DNA of 64,000 nucleotides, taken from Notospermus geniculatus. Taxonomy: Eukaryota > Nemertea > Pilidiophora > Heteronemertea > Lineidae. The position numbers were made by a program, and so were the translations under genes. The stretch lies in NCBI GenBank assembly GCA_002633025.1, contig NMRB01000042.1:159752-223751 (forward strand). The letters run 5' to 3'. The notes under the pieces were generated by a model. It worked only from the letters and a program-made list of their open reading frames with translations. It was not told the DNA's origin and searched no databases. This document shows positions 24,632 to 36,003 of this stretch, in pieces. Position 1 is the stretch's first letter. Each line of letters begins with the position of its first letter.

Positions 24632-25435
24632 TTTCTCCAGTTTCAAGTTGATGTCTAAATCGATGCTAATGCACTCCTTATCAATGAATAACCGTTCCCA
24701 CAGTGTTCCTCTAATTATCTACTGGTCACCAGACGTACATGGTGCAGAGAGGACAAACATTATTTTTTCTGTCAAGAATCCATTAGGCGGCGAATGCATC
24801 GATTTTAGTTGTCAATGCAAATTACAAGTGACTAAAAAGCTGACTTCTTGAAGATTAAAATAATGTACCATATCATTACCGTAAGGAAGAATTACCTGAA
24901 TCTGACAGATTGTCAAAAAACACAGCGAAATCCCACGGACAAGAAACAGCTCTTTGAAAAATAAAACGGAATTTAGGAATTCATTTGTCCTGACATCAGT
25001 GAATGGAAACCTTTTTGTCGCTGATTAGGCTAAATCCACGTATCGATGGAGTTGATTTGTCCGCGGACGAATTTGTCATCTTCTCGACGTAGCTACCGTG
25101 GGACCCATTCTTATAAGTCCACGCGATTTTGTGTAATGACAATATAGGCCTACCTATTCCCCATAAGAACTTCACTGTACGTCTCGAAATCCTTCGACTT
25201 CAGTCGTTTAAAGTAGTGGAACTGAATTGGTCAGTGATTAGACAGCATTATTTATGACTCAATACTGTTACCACACCGCGCCCCCCGCGTTGTGCCCCAC
25301 GAGGCCTATTACTGAAATCATAATTAGCCTTATATGTTGTAGGCCTCCGTCTTGTGATTGTCAACTCGGCATTTGTGGTGTAGAAAAACAATCCAATTGA
25401 TTTTTCCAGAAGATCGGAGGCATTTCTCGTAAAGG
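24632..25435. other. Region upstream of the LRRC74-like gene
   Basis: Likely holds the promoter and 5' UTR of the minus-strand gene. No TATA box or clear CpG island could be assigned. A homopolymer-rich stretch near 25280 is unremarkable. Confidence 0.3.
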
Positions 25436-26290
25436 GCACCGCACACTGGCGACTAAATTGAGGAGACCAGCGACGCGACTGTCGACTACGACGTCGCAGG
25501 CGATAATCGCCTAGTGAGGTTGCTGAGCTATTTCGCACACGACAATTTCCTAGGACGATCCGCAAACGGGCGACTATTTTGCTGGAGACGGTCGCGGTAG
25601 CAGTGGACTGTGCCAAGCGACCAAAAGTTCAACATGTTGAACTTTCTTGGTTGCGGGGACTTACCGCGCGACCAAATTGTGTAATTCAGTCGCGTAACAA
25701 TCTGCCGCAAAGAGGAGACCAAAAAGTAAAAATGTTCAGTCGCTGGCCTGGTTGCAAGGCCGATCGCCCAGAAAATCGCTCGAAAAATCGCTAGTGTGCG
25801 GAGCCCTTTAACTAGCGACTAAAATGGGGGCGACTACCGATGCGACTATTACGTCGCCTGCGATATTTACCTTTGAGATGGATCAGTGATGTTTTCCACC
25901 ACATCACTGATCTTCCAAGGAGGCATTTGTCGCAATCGAGTCAGCAAAAATTGTAAAAACTGAAAATATGTTAGTCGCTTCGGTGGTCGCAAGGCCGGTC
26001 GCCTAGAGAATCGCTCGAAAAATCGCTGGTGTGCGGAGCCAGTGTCCGCCAGTGTCCGGACACTGGCGACTAAAATGGGGGCGACTACCGATGCGACTAC
26101 TACGTCGCATGCGATAATTACTTTTGAGGTCGATCAGTGATGTCATCCGCGACATTACTGATCTTCCAAGGAAGCATTTGTCGCAAACGAGTCAACAAAA
26201 CTAAAAAACTAAAAATTTGTTCAGTCGCTGCTGTGGTCGCAAGGCCGGTCGCCTAGAAAATCGCTCGAAAAATCGCCAGTCTGCGCCGCA
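25436..26290. repeat. Three-copy array of an inverted-repeat element
   Basis: Three copies of roughly 240-360 bp lie end to end. Each opens with a CACACTGGCGACTAAA-like end and closes with a TCGCTAGTGTGCGGAGCC-like complement, near 25440-25803, 25808-26040 and 26050-26290. Each holds GCGACT and TCGCTCGAAAAATCGC blocks. Copies two and three are most alike (GGGGGCGACTACCGATGCGAC in both), so they arose by local duplication. Confidence 0.65.
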
Positions 26291-26362
26291 GTGTTATAGG
26301 CCTATGCCGATTCTTCCAGTCCAATGTAACTGGAAGGCTTCCAATTATATTCGATATCCCTG

Positions 26363-26545
26363 TTACAAAATCTCTCCAGTGGTGAGATTTTGTAACATTA
26401 TTTTTAGCAATGAGAGATTTTGTAACGTTACAAAATCTCTCCAGTGGTGAGATTTTGTAACATTGTTTTTAGCAATGAGAGATTTTGTAACGTTGGCGAG
26501 ATTGTGTAACTTAGGGTTATGTTTCTGGGTCAGGGTTGTAACGTT
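26363..26545 (-). repeat. Hairpin satellite, distal fragment in inverse orientation
   Basis: Two to three copies of GTTACAAAATCTCTCCAGTGG / TGAGATTTTGTAAC units. They are the reverse orientation of the larger block at 28137-28722. The final copies are decayed. Confidence 0.75.
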
Positions 26546-27049
26546 GGAGAGTTTGTAGACTATGACCTGCCAATTCAAGAGGTTGAAACAGGCATGACAG
26601 GGGAAACGAGATACAAGTACGAACCTTTTTTATGGTTAGCAAGCAAATAATAGCGTTCCTCGTGGAAATCAGTGGAAAGGGTTAATATCACTTCGTGAAT
26701 CGAAAAAGATATCTTATCAGACCATTTGGGTAGGAAGGGGTTAATACATGTAGGCCCCATCTCTTGGTGAATCGAGATAGATATCCTATTACACCCATTC
26801 TGATGGTGAATTTCATATTGCATAATCCTCTCATGGAGGATTCCTCCATGATCCTCTGCAGAATGGGTTTTTGACTGATTACATAAGCACAGGCATACAA
26901 GATTTGCCATCCCATGGGCTCATTCGGAACGACCTGAGGCGAACTGCTTATCTGTCACTGGGCGGCGCGAATGTCTACGGAAATTGCCGAGCAGTTGCCT
27001 TCGGAAGTTTCCGAATGCCATGGGCTCTCTGCTGGTCATTTCACAACAT

Positions 27050-27137
27050 GATGCACTTAACACATCAGCAGAGATCATTTGTGGTGACTGAATATGCACA
27101 ACTTGGAACCCTTGTAGCAGTCAGAAATGCTTTTTAA
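27050..27137 (+). pseudogene. Remnant of a transposon-type helix-turn-helix peptide
   Basis: Encodes MHLTHQQRSFVVTEYA followed by QLGTLVAVRNAF and a stop. It is related to the minus-strand fragment at 11545-11602. The QRxFxVxxY pattern resembles the DUF4817-type N-terminal domain of transposon-linked proteins. It abuts the inverted-repeat element that begins at 27134. Confidence 0.38.
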
Positions 27138-27346
27138 AGCTGACGTGAACGAACAAAAAGCCCCCAAAGACGGGCAAGAGAATTGCAAACGCCCTGCAAA
27201 CACCTCAAACGAAGGCTCAGGACATGATAGACTCCACGAGGTCAGGAGGGCGCCACCTTATTTATCTTCGAGCTTTCGAGGTGTCAACATCCTTTGGTGA
27301 GCTCCTGGTGAACTTTTTTTTGAAAGAAATTTTTTTGTCCCAGCTG

Positions 27347-27410
27347 GGAATCGAACCCGCGCGGGCCTTGTTCTCTCTGTTCCACCGTCTCCCCCATTCG
27401 GCCACCGAAC
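27347..27410 (-). ncRNA. tRNA-like sequence, minus strand (SINE head)
   Basis: On the minus strand, a box-A-like TGGCCGAATGGG (27404-27393) is followed by a box B GGTTCGATTCC (27357-27347), close to tRNA spacing. Downstream is GGGACAAAAAAATTT. A good cloverleaf anticodon stem could not be drawn, so this is a tRNA-derived head, not a working tRNA gene. Confidence 0.5.
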
Positions 27411-27475
27411 TCGTAGTATTATTTACGTAAGTCGAAGCCCTACGTCTATGACAAACACAAACCAAGTCCCTGTCA

Positions 27476-27545
27476 GCTGGCTCGTTGGCCGAGTGGATAG
27501 AGTAGTGCACTACAAATCAGAAGGCCGACGGTTCGAATCCCGTCT
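27476..27545 (+). ncRNA. tRNA-like sequence, plus strand (SINE head)
   Basis: A box A TGGCCGAGTGG (27486-27496) and a box B GGTTCGAATCC (27530-27540), flanked by GACG and CGTC as a T-arm stem. The tail enters a T-rich run at 27556. The anticodon arm is not convincing, so this is tRNA-derived and not a functional tRNA. Confidence 0.55.
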
Positions 27546-28136
27546 AAATAACTACATTTTTTTTACTCTTTGAGTAGTGTATGAGGTATTCGGAGATGTT
27601 GACAGCTCTGTTGCCTGAAGGCAAATAAGGTGGCGCCCTCCTGGCGTCGTGGGGTCTATCATGTTCTGAGCCTTCGTTTGAGGTGTTTGCAGGGCGTTTG
27701 CAATTCTCTTGCTCGTCGCAAGGGGACTTTTTGTTCGTTCACGTCAGCTTTAAGAGAAAATATCTGTGTTTCTTTAAGCATACATGTATGCTATTCTTAT
27801 GTTTTTGTTATTAAACACGTCTGAAATCAAGCTTTTGTCAGCAATTGTCATTTTACCTCGCCTCAGTCAAACAGTGATTGTGCAACCATCCGTATCTGTA
27901 CCAACATTGGTATGAAAATGAACATGATGAAGCTTATGCTATGGCGCATCTAGCAAAACCAATTTTATATGGCTGTGATATTTGGTTTCTCCACAATCAC
28001 GATTTTCCTAACTGTTGCGTTTTTTCTGGGACACCCGCTGTAGATGTTTCTAAACCACAAAGTTCTGGGTACGGATCTAGCCATGGCAATACTTTGAACA
28101 AGCCATCGATCAGCTACCCACATTACGTTACCGGTA

Positions 28137-28722
28137 CGTTACAAAATCTCTCATTGCTGAAAAATAATGTTACAAAATCTCACCACTGGAGAGATTTTGT
28201 AACGTAAAGTCTCTCATTGCTAAATAATAAAATCTCACCACTGGAGAGATTTTGTAACGTTACAAAATCTCTCATTGCTAAAAATAATGTTACAAAATCT
28301 CACCACTGGAGAGATTTTGTAACGTAACAAAGTCTCTCATTGGTAAAAATAATGTTACAAAATCTCACCACTGGAGAGAGAGATTTTGTAACGTACGGTA
28401 ACAAAGTCTCTCATTGCTAAAAATAATGTTACAAAATCTCACCACTGGAGAGATTTTGTAACGTTACAAAATCTCTCATTGCTGAAAAATAATGTTACAA
28501 AATCTCACCACTGGAGAGATTTTGTAACGTACAAGTCTCTCATTGCTAAATAATGTTACAAAATCTCACCACTGGAGAGATTTTGTAACGTTACAAAATC
28601 TCTCATTGCTAAAAATAATGTTACAAAATCTCACCACTGGAGAGATTTTGTAACGTTACAAAATCTCTCATTGCTGAAAAATAATGTTACAAAATCTCAC
28701 CACTGGAGAGATTTTGTAACGT
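28137..28722 (+). repeat. Hairpin satellite, unit ~64 bp, about nine copies, ends in an assembly gap
   Basis: Each unit reads GTTACAAAATCTCTCATTG, a short spacer, then a perfect stem-loop of GTTACAAAATCTC, CACTGG and GAGATTTTGTAAC. Nine CTCTCATTG blocks are counted. Units differ by small indels in the spacer. The array runs into the N tract at 28723, so its true length is unknown. Smaller pieces lie at 26363-26545 (inverse orientation) and 29965-30050. Confidence 0.9.
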
Positions 28723-29056
28723 NNNNNNNNNNNNNNNNNNNNNNNNNNNNNNNNNNNNNNNNNNNNNNNNNNNNNNNNNNNNNNNNNNNNNNNNNNNNNN
28801 NNNNNNNNNNNNNNNNNNNNNNNNNNNNNNNNNNNNNNNNNNNNNNNNNNNNNNNNNNNNNNNNNNNNNNNNNNNNNNNNNNNNNNNNNNNNNNNNNNNN
28901 NNNNNNNNNNNNNNNNNNNNNNNNNNNNNNNNNNNNNNNNNNNNNNNNNNNNNNNNNNNNNNNNNNNNNNNNNNNNNNNNNNNNNNNNNNNNNNNNNNNN
29001 NNNNNNNNNNNNNNNNNNNNNNNNNNNNNNNNNNNNNNNNNNNNNNNNNNNNNNNN
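28723..29056. other. Assembly gap (334 N)
   Basis: A run of N between the hairpin satellite and the 147-bp tandem array. The repeats on both sides explain why assembly failed. The apparent open frame across it is an artefact. Confidence 0.99.
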
Positions 29057-29850
29057 AGAAAATGTACTGTAGGTGACCTATTTCACGAGTATTATATAGG
29101 CACGTCAGTCCCTTCCTTGGTGTCGATCTTTAGTTCCTTGGGAATCCTTCAGTGTCTTTATATATACTCGTGAAATAAGTCACCTTTGCATGTATTTTCT
29201 ATGAGAAAATGTACTGTAGGTGACCTATTTCACGAGTATTATATAGGCACGTCAGTCCCTTCCTTGGTGTCGATCTTTAGTTCCTTGGGAATCCTTCAGT
29301 GTCTTTATATATACTCGTGAAATAAGTCACCTTTGCATGTATTTTCTATGAGAAAATGTACTGTAGGTGACCTATTTCACGAGTATTATATAGGCACGTC
29401 AGTCCCTTCAATTGGCGCCGATCTTAGTTCCTTGGAATCTGATGGGGAATTTTCAGTGGTGGATCGATGTAGTATATACTAGTACTTGTGAAGTACAGGG
29501 GGTTCGGTCCCCCTTTTAAGTAAAAGGGGGGTTCGGGGGGTCTCCCCCCGATTAGGTAACACATGTAACGGACATTTACACATTCTAAACAGTATTTATT
29601 TATTTCCAGTGTCTTATTATACTCGTGAAATAAGTCACCTTTGCATGTATTTTCTATGAGAAAATGTACTGTAGGTGCCCCAACATGAGTATTATATAGG
29701 CACGTCAGTCCCTTCCTTGGTGTCGCTCTTAGTTCCTTGGGAATCCTTCAGTGTCTTTATATATACTCGTGAAATAAGTCACCTTTGCATGTATTTTCTA
29801 TTAGAAAATGTACTGTAGGTGACATATTTCACGAGTATTATATAGGCACG
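29057..29850. repeat. 147-bp tandem array with internal inverted repeats
   Basis: Copies begin at 29057, 29204 and 29351 (exact 147-bp period), then more diverged near 29657 and 29803. Within each unit, AGGTGACCTATTTCACGAGTA near the start is mirrored by TACTCGTGAAATAAGTCACCT near the end. The third copy is interrupted at about 29440-29600 by a G/C-run-rich insert (CCCCCTTTTAAGTAAAAGGGG type). Confidence 0.85.
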
Positions 29851-29964
29851 TTCATTGCGTCGATTTTTTTTGTTCTTTGGAGAATCCTTCGTTACTAGGG
29901 ACCAGGATGCAAAACTTGGTTGCCATGGTTCCTTATGTAGTGACGTCATAATAGGGTGACCTAT

Positions 29965-30050
29965 AACACTGGAGAGATTTTGTAACGTAACAAAGTCTCT
30001 CATTGGTAAAAATAATGTTACAAAATCTCACCGCTGGAGAGATTTTGTAT
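29965..30050. repeat. Hairpin satellite, right-hand fragment
   Basis: One to two units of ACTGGAGAGATTTTGTAACG and GTTACAAAATCTCACC, the same family as 28137-28722. It ends about 400 bp upstream of the IQCK start codon. Confidence 0.8.
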
Positions 30051-30450
30051 TTACTTAGTTTGGTTCCCGATATAGCCCTAGCGATGGGTTCCGGAACCAA
30101 ACTATTTTGTAAACGTGAGCAGAACGATTTAGTGTGTAGTTTTCCTAATAGAGGGCTCTCTTACTTGGATACCAACCCGTGTATGTTCATACGCCCTTGA
30201 CGACAAGTAATTTTGTTATTTGGTGATAATGTTGCAACATTTGAAGAATATTCAAATACATTGTTCTGTAGACATTAAAGATTATCATACCCGATGCCTG
30301 GAATCAGCAAACCGGTCGCTCTCTCAAGTTAACACCTGTGCACTATATGAAGCGAGTATTGATATAGCTTGGGTGTTGTTAGGTCACGGGATGTGCATGT
30401 CATTCATCATGCATGTTCATTGTCAAAATTTATGAAGTAAAGCCAAGAAA

Positions 30451-32400
30451 ATGTCAGTAATCACCAAGGTTCCGGCAGCAAATATATTTGAAGAGATTTG
30501 TAAAGGTAGAGTAGATGTCATGTAACCGTGGTAACACAAAATATGGTCGATTACTGTCATTTTTGACCGTCGTCTACTGTCTTGGCTTCTTCATTCATTC
30601 TCCAGTCCAGTCCATCCGATTCCGTATGACACCAGATCAGATCATATATGAGATCAGATCATGAGATCCATCCAGATTCCAGTCAGTCGGACTCAGTGGC
30701 AGTGCAGTTGGAGGATCACTCGGCCTACTCCAACTCCATGACAGTAAATAAGCAGCCTATTCTAGGCCTAATCCTGTTACCTGTTTACAGAATTTGCCAA
30801 GCAGAAACCACCATTCAAGGAAGATGACTCAGAATCAGTTCACACAGATCTCCATGACTTCGATCCATCCAAACACAGTCCTGTCTTCTATGGGAAGATG
30901 CATAAGAAGATCTCCATTGATGCAGACATCATGGCAGAGTTTGACCCTTCCATTGGTCACCCTGCATCTCTGGGATTTGCATTTGTGGACCGGCCACCCC
31001 TGTCACCGCCACCCTCACCTCCCCCTCCTCCAGATCAAAAACAATGTAAGTATTCAAGTACAGTAAGAAAGTAATTGCTTGTGACTGCCTGACTGTTGAG
31101 AGACAGGTTTCTTTCTGTTGAGAGATAAGTTTTAGTCAGTTACATTGTAATATTTATTTCACATGGCCTATGGTATTTCTGAAACAAAACATTTACCAGT
31201 AGGCCTACATGTATTTCATTTGTTACCGGTACTCTGTATTCCAGGCACTCCCAGGGAATATCTAGAACACTACATCTTTCCAACATTATTACCTGCACTT
31301 GAGGAGATGCTTCGACAAGCCAAGACTGAGAAATGCTTTGAAAGGAAAAGAACAAAGTTCAATGCAATAGACTTTCTTACAGAACACCTCTACAAGTAAG
31401 TACCCGTAGTGGCATATGACTGGTACTACACATTGATGTTCTCTTGAATAAACCTACTCCTGTAACTGAATATCATGTGTGACTTTTCACAATCTATGTT
31501 TCATCACAGTACTGATGAATTGAATGGATTGTGTTGCAGAAGAGTGAATGGTAAATTATGCCTTTCTGCTTTGATTCTTTTTTTCAGAAAAAATCCACAC
31601 TTTGAAAATAGAGCTGAAGTGGGCCTCCTTGATATTGACTTTGTAAATGAGTGGCTAAAAGACCAGTAAGTAGCAACAGGTGGTTCTGTGAACACTATTC
31701 CTGCAAATTTAGTGTAGTCAGTTTCCCACAGCCAATATAATGTGACAGCTCTCGCCATTTTCAAATGTACTGATAACACTAACACTAAACACAGTACCCT
31801 TGATATTTTCCAGTCCTCGAGCTCCCCTCCCACTCTCACTCCTCTGGACTGAAGAAGAAGCTGCCCTCGTCATACAGTCACATTGGAGAGGATACCTGGT
31901 AAGCACAGCAAGAATGTTTGGTGGTTGCAAGATTGAATGTTTGAAGATTTGGGAAAGAAAACATCTGTGTCCTGATATGATGACTTTAGAGTAGAAATAC
32001 CTACCGGTAATTGCTTTCTAAACACTAGAAGCAGAGCTACCATTTGAAGTCACATTGAGGTGGAAATTAGGACACGGCAACTGGTAGTTTAATTCTAGAA
32101 TGCAAATACCAGCAATGCCCACCCATCTCAGAAGTGAGATTGAGAACCAATACAAATTTGCGCCACACATGAATGATTTAGATACTTGGTAATTTCCAGG
32201 TGCGAAGAGAACCTGATATTCAGGAACTAAGGCAGTGGCAACGCGAGTGGAGAGAAGAAAATGAAAATGTTAAAAGTAAGGTGGACAGTTTTTGGAAAGA
32301 GAAAATGCCCAGTGGAGATGAGCCAACTCCAAATGCATCAGAAGAAATCATCACAGATGATAAAGATATTCTAGTGGTGTCCCCAACAGATCAGCAGTGA
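30451..32400 (+). CDS. IQCK: IQ domain-containing protein K
   Basis: Six exons: 30451-30505, 30791-31045, 31245-31395, 31588-31665, 31814-31898 and 32200-32400 (TGA), all in phase, encoding about 274 residues, close to human IQCK. The start MSVITKVPAANIFEEICK matches the family's Glu-Ile-Cys-Lys segment. The central block reads CTPREYLEHYIFPTLLPALE then KTEKCFERKRTKFNAIDFL. The IQ motif is TEEEAALVIQSHWRGYLVRR, split by an intron, followed by EIQELRQWQ-like DIQELRQWQREW. The IQ motif is a calmodulin-binding helix. The protein is ciliary or testis-associated in vertebrates by expression, but its biochemical role is not established. A proline run (PPLSPPPSPPPPP) at the end of exon 2 is a local feature. 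AATAAA follows at 32662-32667. The 5' flank is satellite DNA. Confidence 0.92.
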
Positions 32401-32661
32401 AGTCTCATATCATCATTCAGGAACCTCACTCAATGATTGTCAGACTGAAGTCTTTCTTCATTACAACAACTTATTCAGTCAAAATACTGGAGATGGCCAT
32501 TGGTGTTATAATTGTGAGGTCACTAGTTCATCAGGAAACAGTGAACCCAATTCAAGCAATTCATATCCCATAAGTTCTTCATACCTCACCTACCATGTTT
32601 TTTCGTACAGTACCATGTGTGATGTGTGATATGGTTGTAAAACATTCTTTTTTGTTCTGTA

Positions 32662-32667
32662 AATAAA
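32662..32667 (+). terminator. Polyadenylation signal of IQCK
   Basis: AATAAA, 262 nt after the stop codon of IQCK and before the inverted-repeat element at 32738. Confidence 0.6.
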
Positions 32668-32737
32668 TTACTGTAGATAAATGACAGTATATCTTTATAT
32701 GTGACACATGAATTTCTCCTTTGTGTGCTCACCATGT

Positions 32738-33100
32738 CAGGGTTCGTGCCGCTGCTGGTCGGCCCCATCCAGGATGGAGAAATGCCGACCAGCACTCGGC
32801 CTAAAAAGAATATTTTCCGACCAGCAGAACTAACGAAGTGTGCCACGAGAGATGCCCGCCATGCACACTTCCGAATTTCCTTTCTGTTCCCATTCACCAA
32901 ATGTACTTCCCGGTGGGGCTTCCTGACACAGTTCTGACCAACGACAATGACAATGGCAGGCTGCCTAAGTTGCAATAGAGTGGATAGGGGCCAATTTGAT
33001 GCCAAACGAGCTATTGTTTCAGCAAGTCTAGATTTCAAATTTTTCTGGGAGCGGGCCCGCTGTTCCGACCGGCACTCATTCAGTCCTGGGCAGAACCCTG
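32738..33100. mobile_element. Inverted-repeat element, ~360 bp
   Basis: The left end CAGGGTTCGTGCCGCTGC and the right end GGGCAGAACCCTG are imperfect inverted repeats, and GGTCGG and CCGACC near the inner ends extend the match. GCGGGCCCGC lies near the right end. No transposase was seen. The open frame on the minus strand across it is not credible as a gene. Confidence 0.5.
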
Positions 33101-33109
33101 CCACATCTA

Positions 33110-36003
33110 CCAAATATACGTAAGAGTCAGTCGATGAGTGTAATTCCTTGATTTCACATCATGTCACTTCCCATCCTGATGAAATCAGATGCTCAGCATT
33201 GCTCCCAAACTCGTACGCACCTTGTGCATGTGAGCTTATTGGGACCTGATTTCTTGAGCCACAGCATCAACATGATCAATGCCAGAGTGATATCACAGAA
33301 CAACCTTTAACAAAAATTGGATTTTGTAAATTGAGCTTTTTTCATTCATTCTATACAGCACCAAGTGTAATAAAAGAAACAATGACACGGCAAAGATGCT
33401 AATATAACATGGCTGTAACATACACAGCTGCACATTCAAGTAGTGTCCTACTATATCATACATGTACATGTATATGTAGTAATTTAATTCTTTTGTCATA
33501 CTGCCAAAATAACAGACACCTCATCTTCATCTTCAAAGACGACAATAACTGATGAAGTGCCGTGCTGACAGGCTAAAATAACCATGTAAATCGTCCATCT
33601 GACACACAACAGGTGACCAAAGTAGGGAGACCGCGAACTTTCACAAATTATGCAAATCTATTTTGGCAGCAAGTTGGCATAACAGTCACGTTTACCTGGT
33701 GTTAGTTGATATGGAGGACATAATGAGTAACAATACTGAAAGTGAATTGACAAAATCACACAATTTTCTGAACCAAATGTCTTTCCACTGAGAAGTTGCC
33801 AGATGATGGAAATGTGCTCAACTTGAGCTCAACTCACATACAACGTACTGATTGGGACCAGCAATTTCCGTCCGTTATGTGAAGTCCGTTATATGCATAT
33901 GGCCTATGCATTGGAAAAAGGGACCGGGATTTCAAGAGTTGCTACGTTATAGGCGAGTGTCCGGTTTATGCAAGGCCGTTATGCGAGTTCTACTGTATTT
34001 TAAGCCTTCATTTGAATTAATACCACTCTCCTCTGTCTTTGTAGAGTTACAATCATGTCCCCACAGCAGCAACTCTCTGCATCAGGAGTGGTGAATTTTA
34101 GCAATCAATGTGAACATTTCCCTATCACTGAGTTAATCTGGAAGTCTCATTTAAGCCTATGTATTACAAATAATACATGTATTGCCAATCCCCTAAAACA
34201 GGAAAATACACAGAATCGTAGAACTTGTGAACATGAAATCACAGACAGCCTTGAATTCTTTACATAACAGTGAACAAAATGAATAAATAATGCATATAGT
34301 TCTCCATCCAATGGAGGGTAACACTGAATTATCGTATTAGAGTATCATGATGCAGTGACCTTAACAACAGAATAGACTACAAACAAAGAAATAAGCATGA
34401 AACTTGCTGTCATCCAATAAATGCACCAATTTGGGGGTTTGGCATCCGCAAATGACTGATATTACCCCTACCAAAAATTAGATTCTTGCAGATTCTAAAT
34501 ACATGTAGTTACTTATTTACAGATGAATGAATACATATTTACTACCATACACGTAGCCAGCAATGACATCACAAGTTGCATTGTGATTCATTGATAAATA
34601 AGTCAATCAATTTGGCCAGATACACCATCAGCAAGACGCCGATGGTGCACCTCATGTAGCATATTCGTCAATCACATTTCTTCAATATACAACATATATT
34701 ACTCTTTCTCTAAAATATTACGGATATCATTATCAATTGTCATGTTACAGCGATGCAGAATCTAATACTGGGAACATAATATTTATAAGAGATGAGTTTG
34801 ATTCTTTGTGAAAAATCAGAATAACACCAATTATAATTCACTGTGGATCTGTGAATAAGGTGATGGACAGCCATTTTGTCTACAGACTGAAAAGCGGACT
34901 ATCCGAAAAACAGCTCGGAAGACTCACCACATGCAATCCCATCTATCATGAAAAAGGACATGATAAGCAAATCAATAGGCCATGACCATCTCTAAGTACA
35001 TCACAACATTGTGGCTTCTAATACTTCTAATAAGAGTAGAATTGAAAGAATAGATAATGATTAATTTTAAGACAGTCGGCACACCACCAGCCTTCAAGGA
35101 GAAAGGAAGTACATGTACGTAAGCATCATTCTAGCTTGCCTATTTATACCTACAACTTGTGCAAAGGATAGTAAAATGTGTTCACTACATGTAGTTATAG
35201 TTAAATTTAGAACAGGATAGGGACAGTTTTCCTGTTGTATATGAACAGCACATTACAGTTATTTTACCCTATACGCTAATGTTGATAAAATCCATCCCTA
35301 ATGTTAATTTCAACTACATACACAAAAGGAGCCTAATATCAGTGGTTACATACAGACGAGAATGCACAGGAAATTTATATACTTCAAACATATCCCTGAA
35401 GAAATGGACAAAAATTATGAAGATTTTGCTTTTTTAACTTAGAGAGTAACAATAAAGCTGTAAGTGGCAGTGAAAAATCTTGCACACATCCATCCATAAA
35501 TGGGTGATCTTTATCACATGTATATCGTTATCAGTCTTAACTGACCACCTAATGTGTGTTTGATTTCATGGCAGTTAAATATGTGAAAAATAGTGCCAAT
35601 GGCACTGTGCCCGCTTGGCTTTTTAGCCCAGTGGTGGAAAGAATAAGCCATATCAGAATCCCAATACAAGCCATATTTGACCAAAGCGTTCATAGCAGAT
35701 TTTGTGAGTTTGGATTTGGCCTCCACAAGGAAAAAATTGATATTTTCGTTTTGGCCCCCTAGTGGCAAAGTCAAGAATCAGATTGCGCCAAAATTTCGTG
35801 TGCACGTCACCACAAACCACTAACGCACGACAGACCACCACTAAAGGCGCCAAGCACAGCATAAGCCCTTTTGGCCTATGGGCCAAGCGGGCTAAAAATG
35901 AGTTGAACAGGTAGTGAAGAGCTAAGAAAAGGATACTCAAGAATCACGGTAAAGATTTGAGGTCTACTGCTCACCAGATTGTGATTGCAAAAACTGCCAC
36001 TCT
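33110..36003 (-). other. Probable ZDHHC4 3' UTR and convergent intergenic DNA
   Basis: AT-rich DNA between two converging genes (IQCK on plus, ZDHHC4 on minus). It has no splice-consistent exon. The proximal part must be ZDHHC4 3' UTR; no clear AATAAA on the minus strand marks its end (an ATTAAA lies near 33483). A segment at 35590-35900 with GCCCGCTTGGC and GCCAAGCGGGC may be another inverted-repeat element. Confidence 0.4.

Larger units (their letters stand above)
27134..27753. mobile_element. 620-bp element with ~120-bp inverted ends and two tRNA-like heads
   Basis: TTAAAGCTGACGTGAACGAA at the left is mirrored by TTCGTTCACGTCAGCTTTAA at the right. The arms stay largely complementary for about 120 bp, through CTCAAACGAAGGCTCA and GGAGGGCGCCACCTTA. 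The core contains two divergent tRNA-like segments (see the separate entries). This is either two SINEs inserted head to head or a composite element that carries its own RNA polymerase III promoters. Confidence 0.65.

Noticed and set aside
27476-27545. Functional tRNA gene
   Set aside because: Box A and box B are good, but the anticodon arm does not pair properly and the sequence lies inside a repeat.
28137-28722. CRISPR-like array (regular repeats with spacers)
   Set aside because: The spacers are not unique; the whole unit repeats, and the context is clearly animal DNA with introns.
28671-29072. Open frame of 133 codons across the gap
   Set aside because: Nearly all of it is N; the rest is satellite.
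32586-33113. 175-codon minus-strand frame
   Set aside because: It covers the IQCK 3' UTR end and an inverted-repeat element; no domain is recognised.
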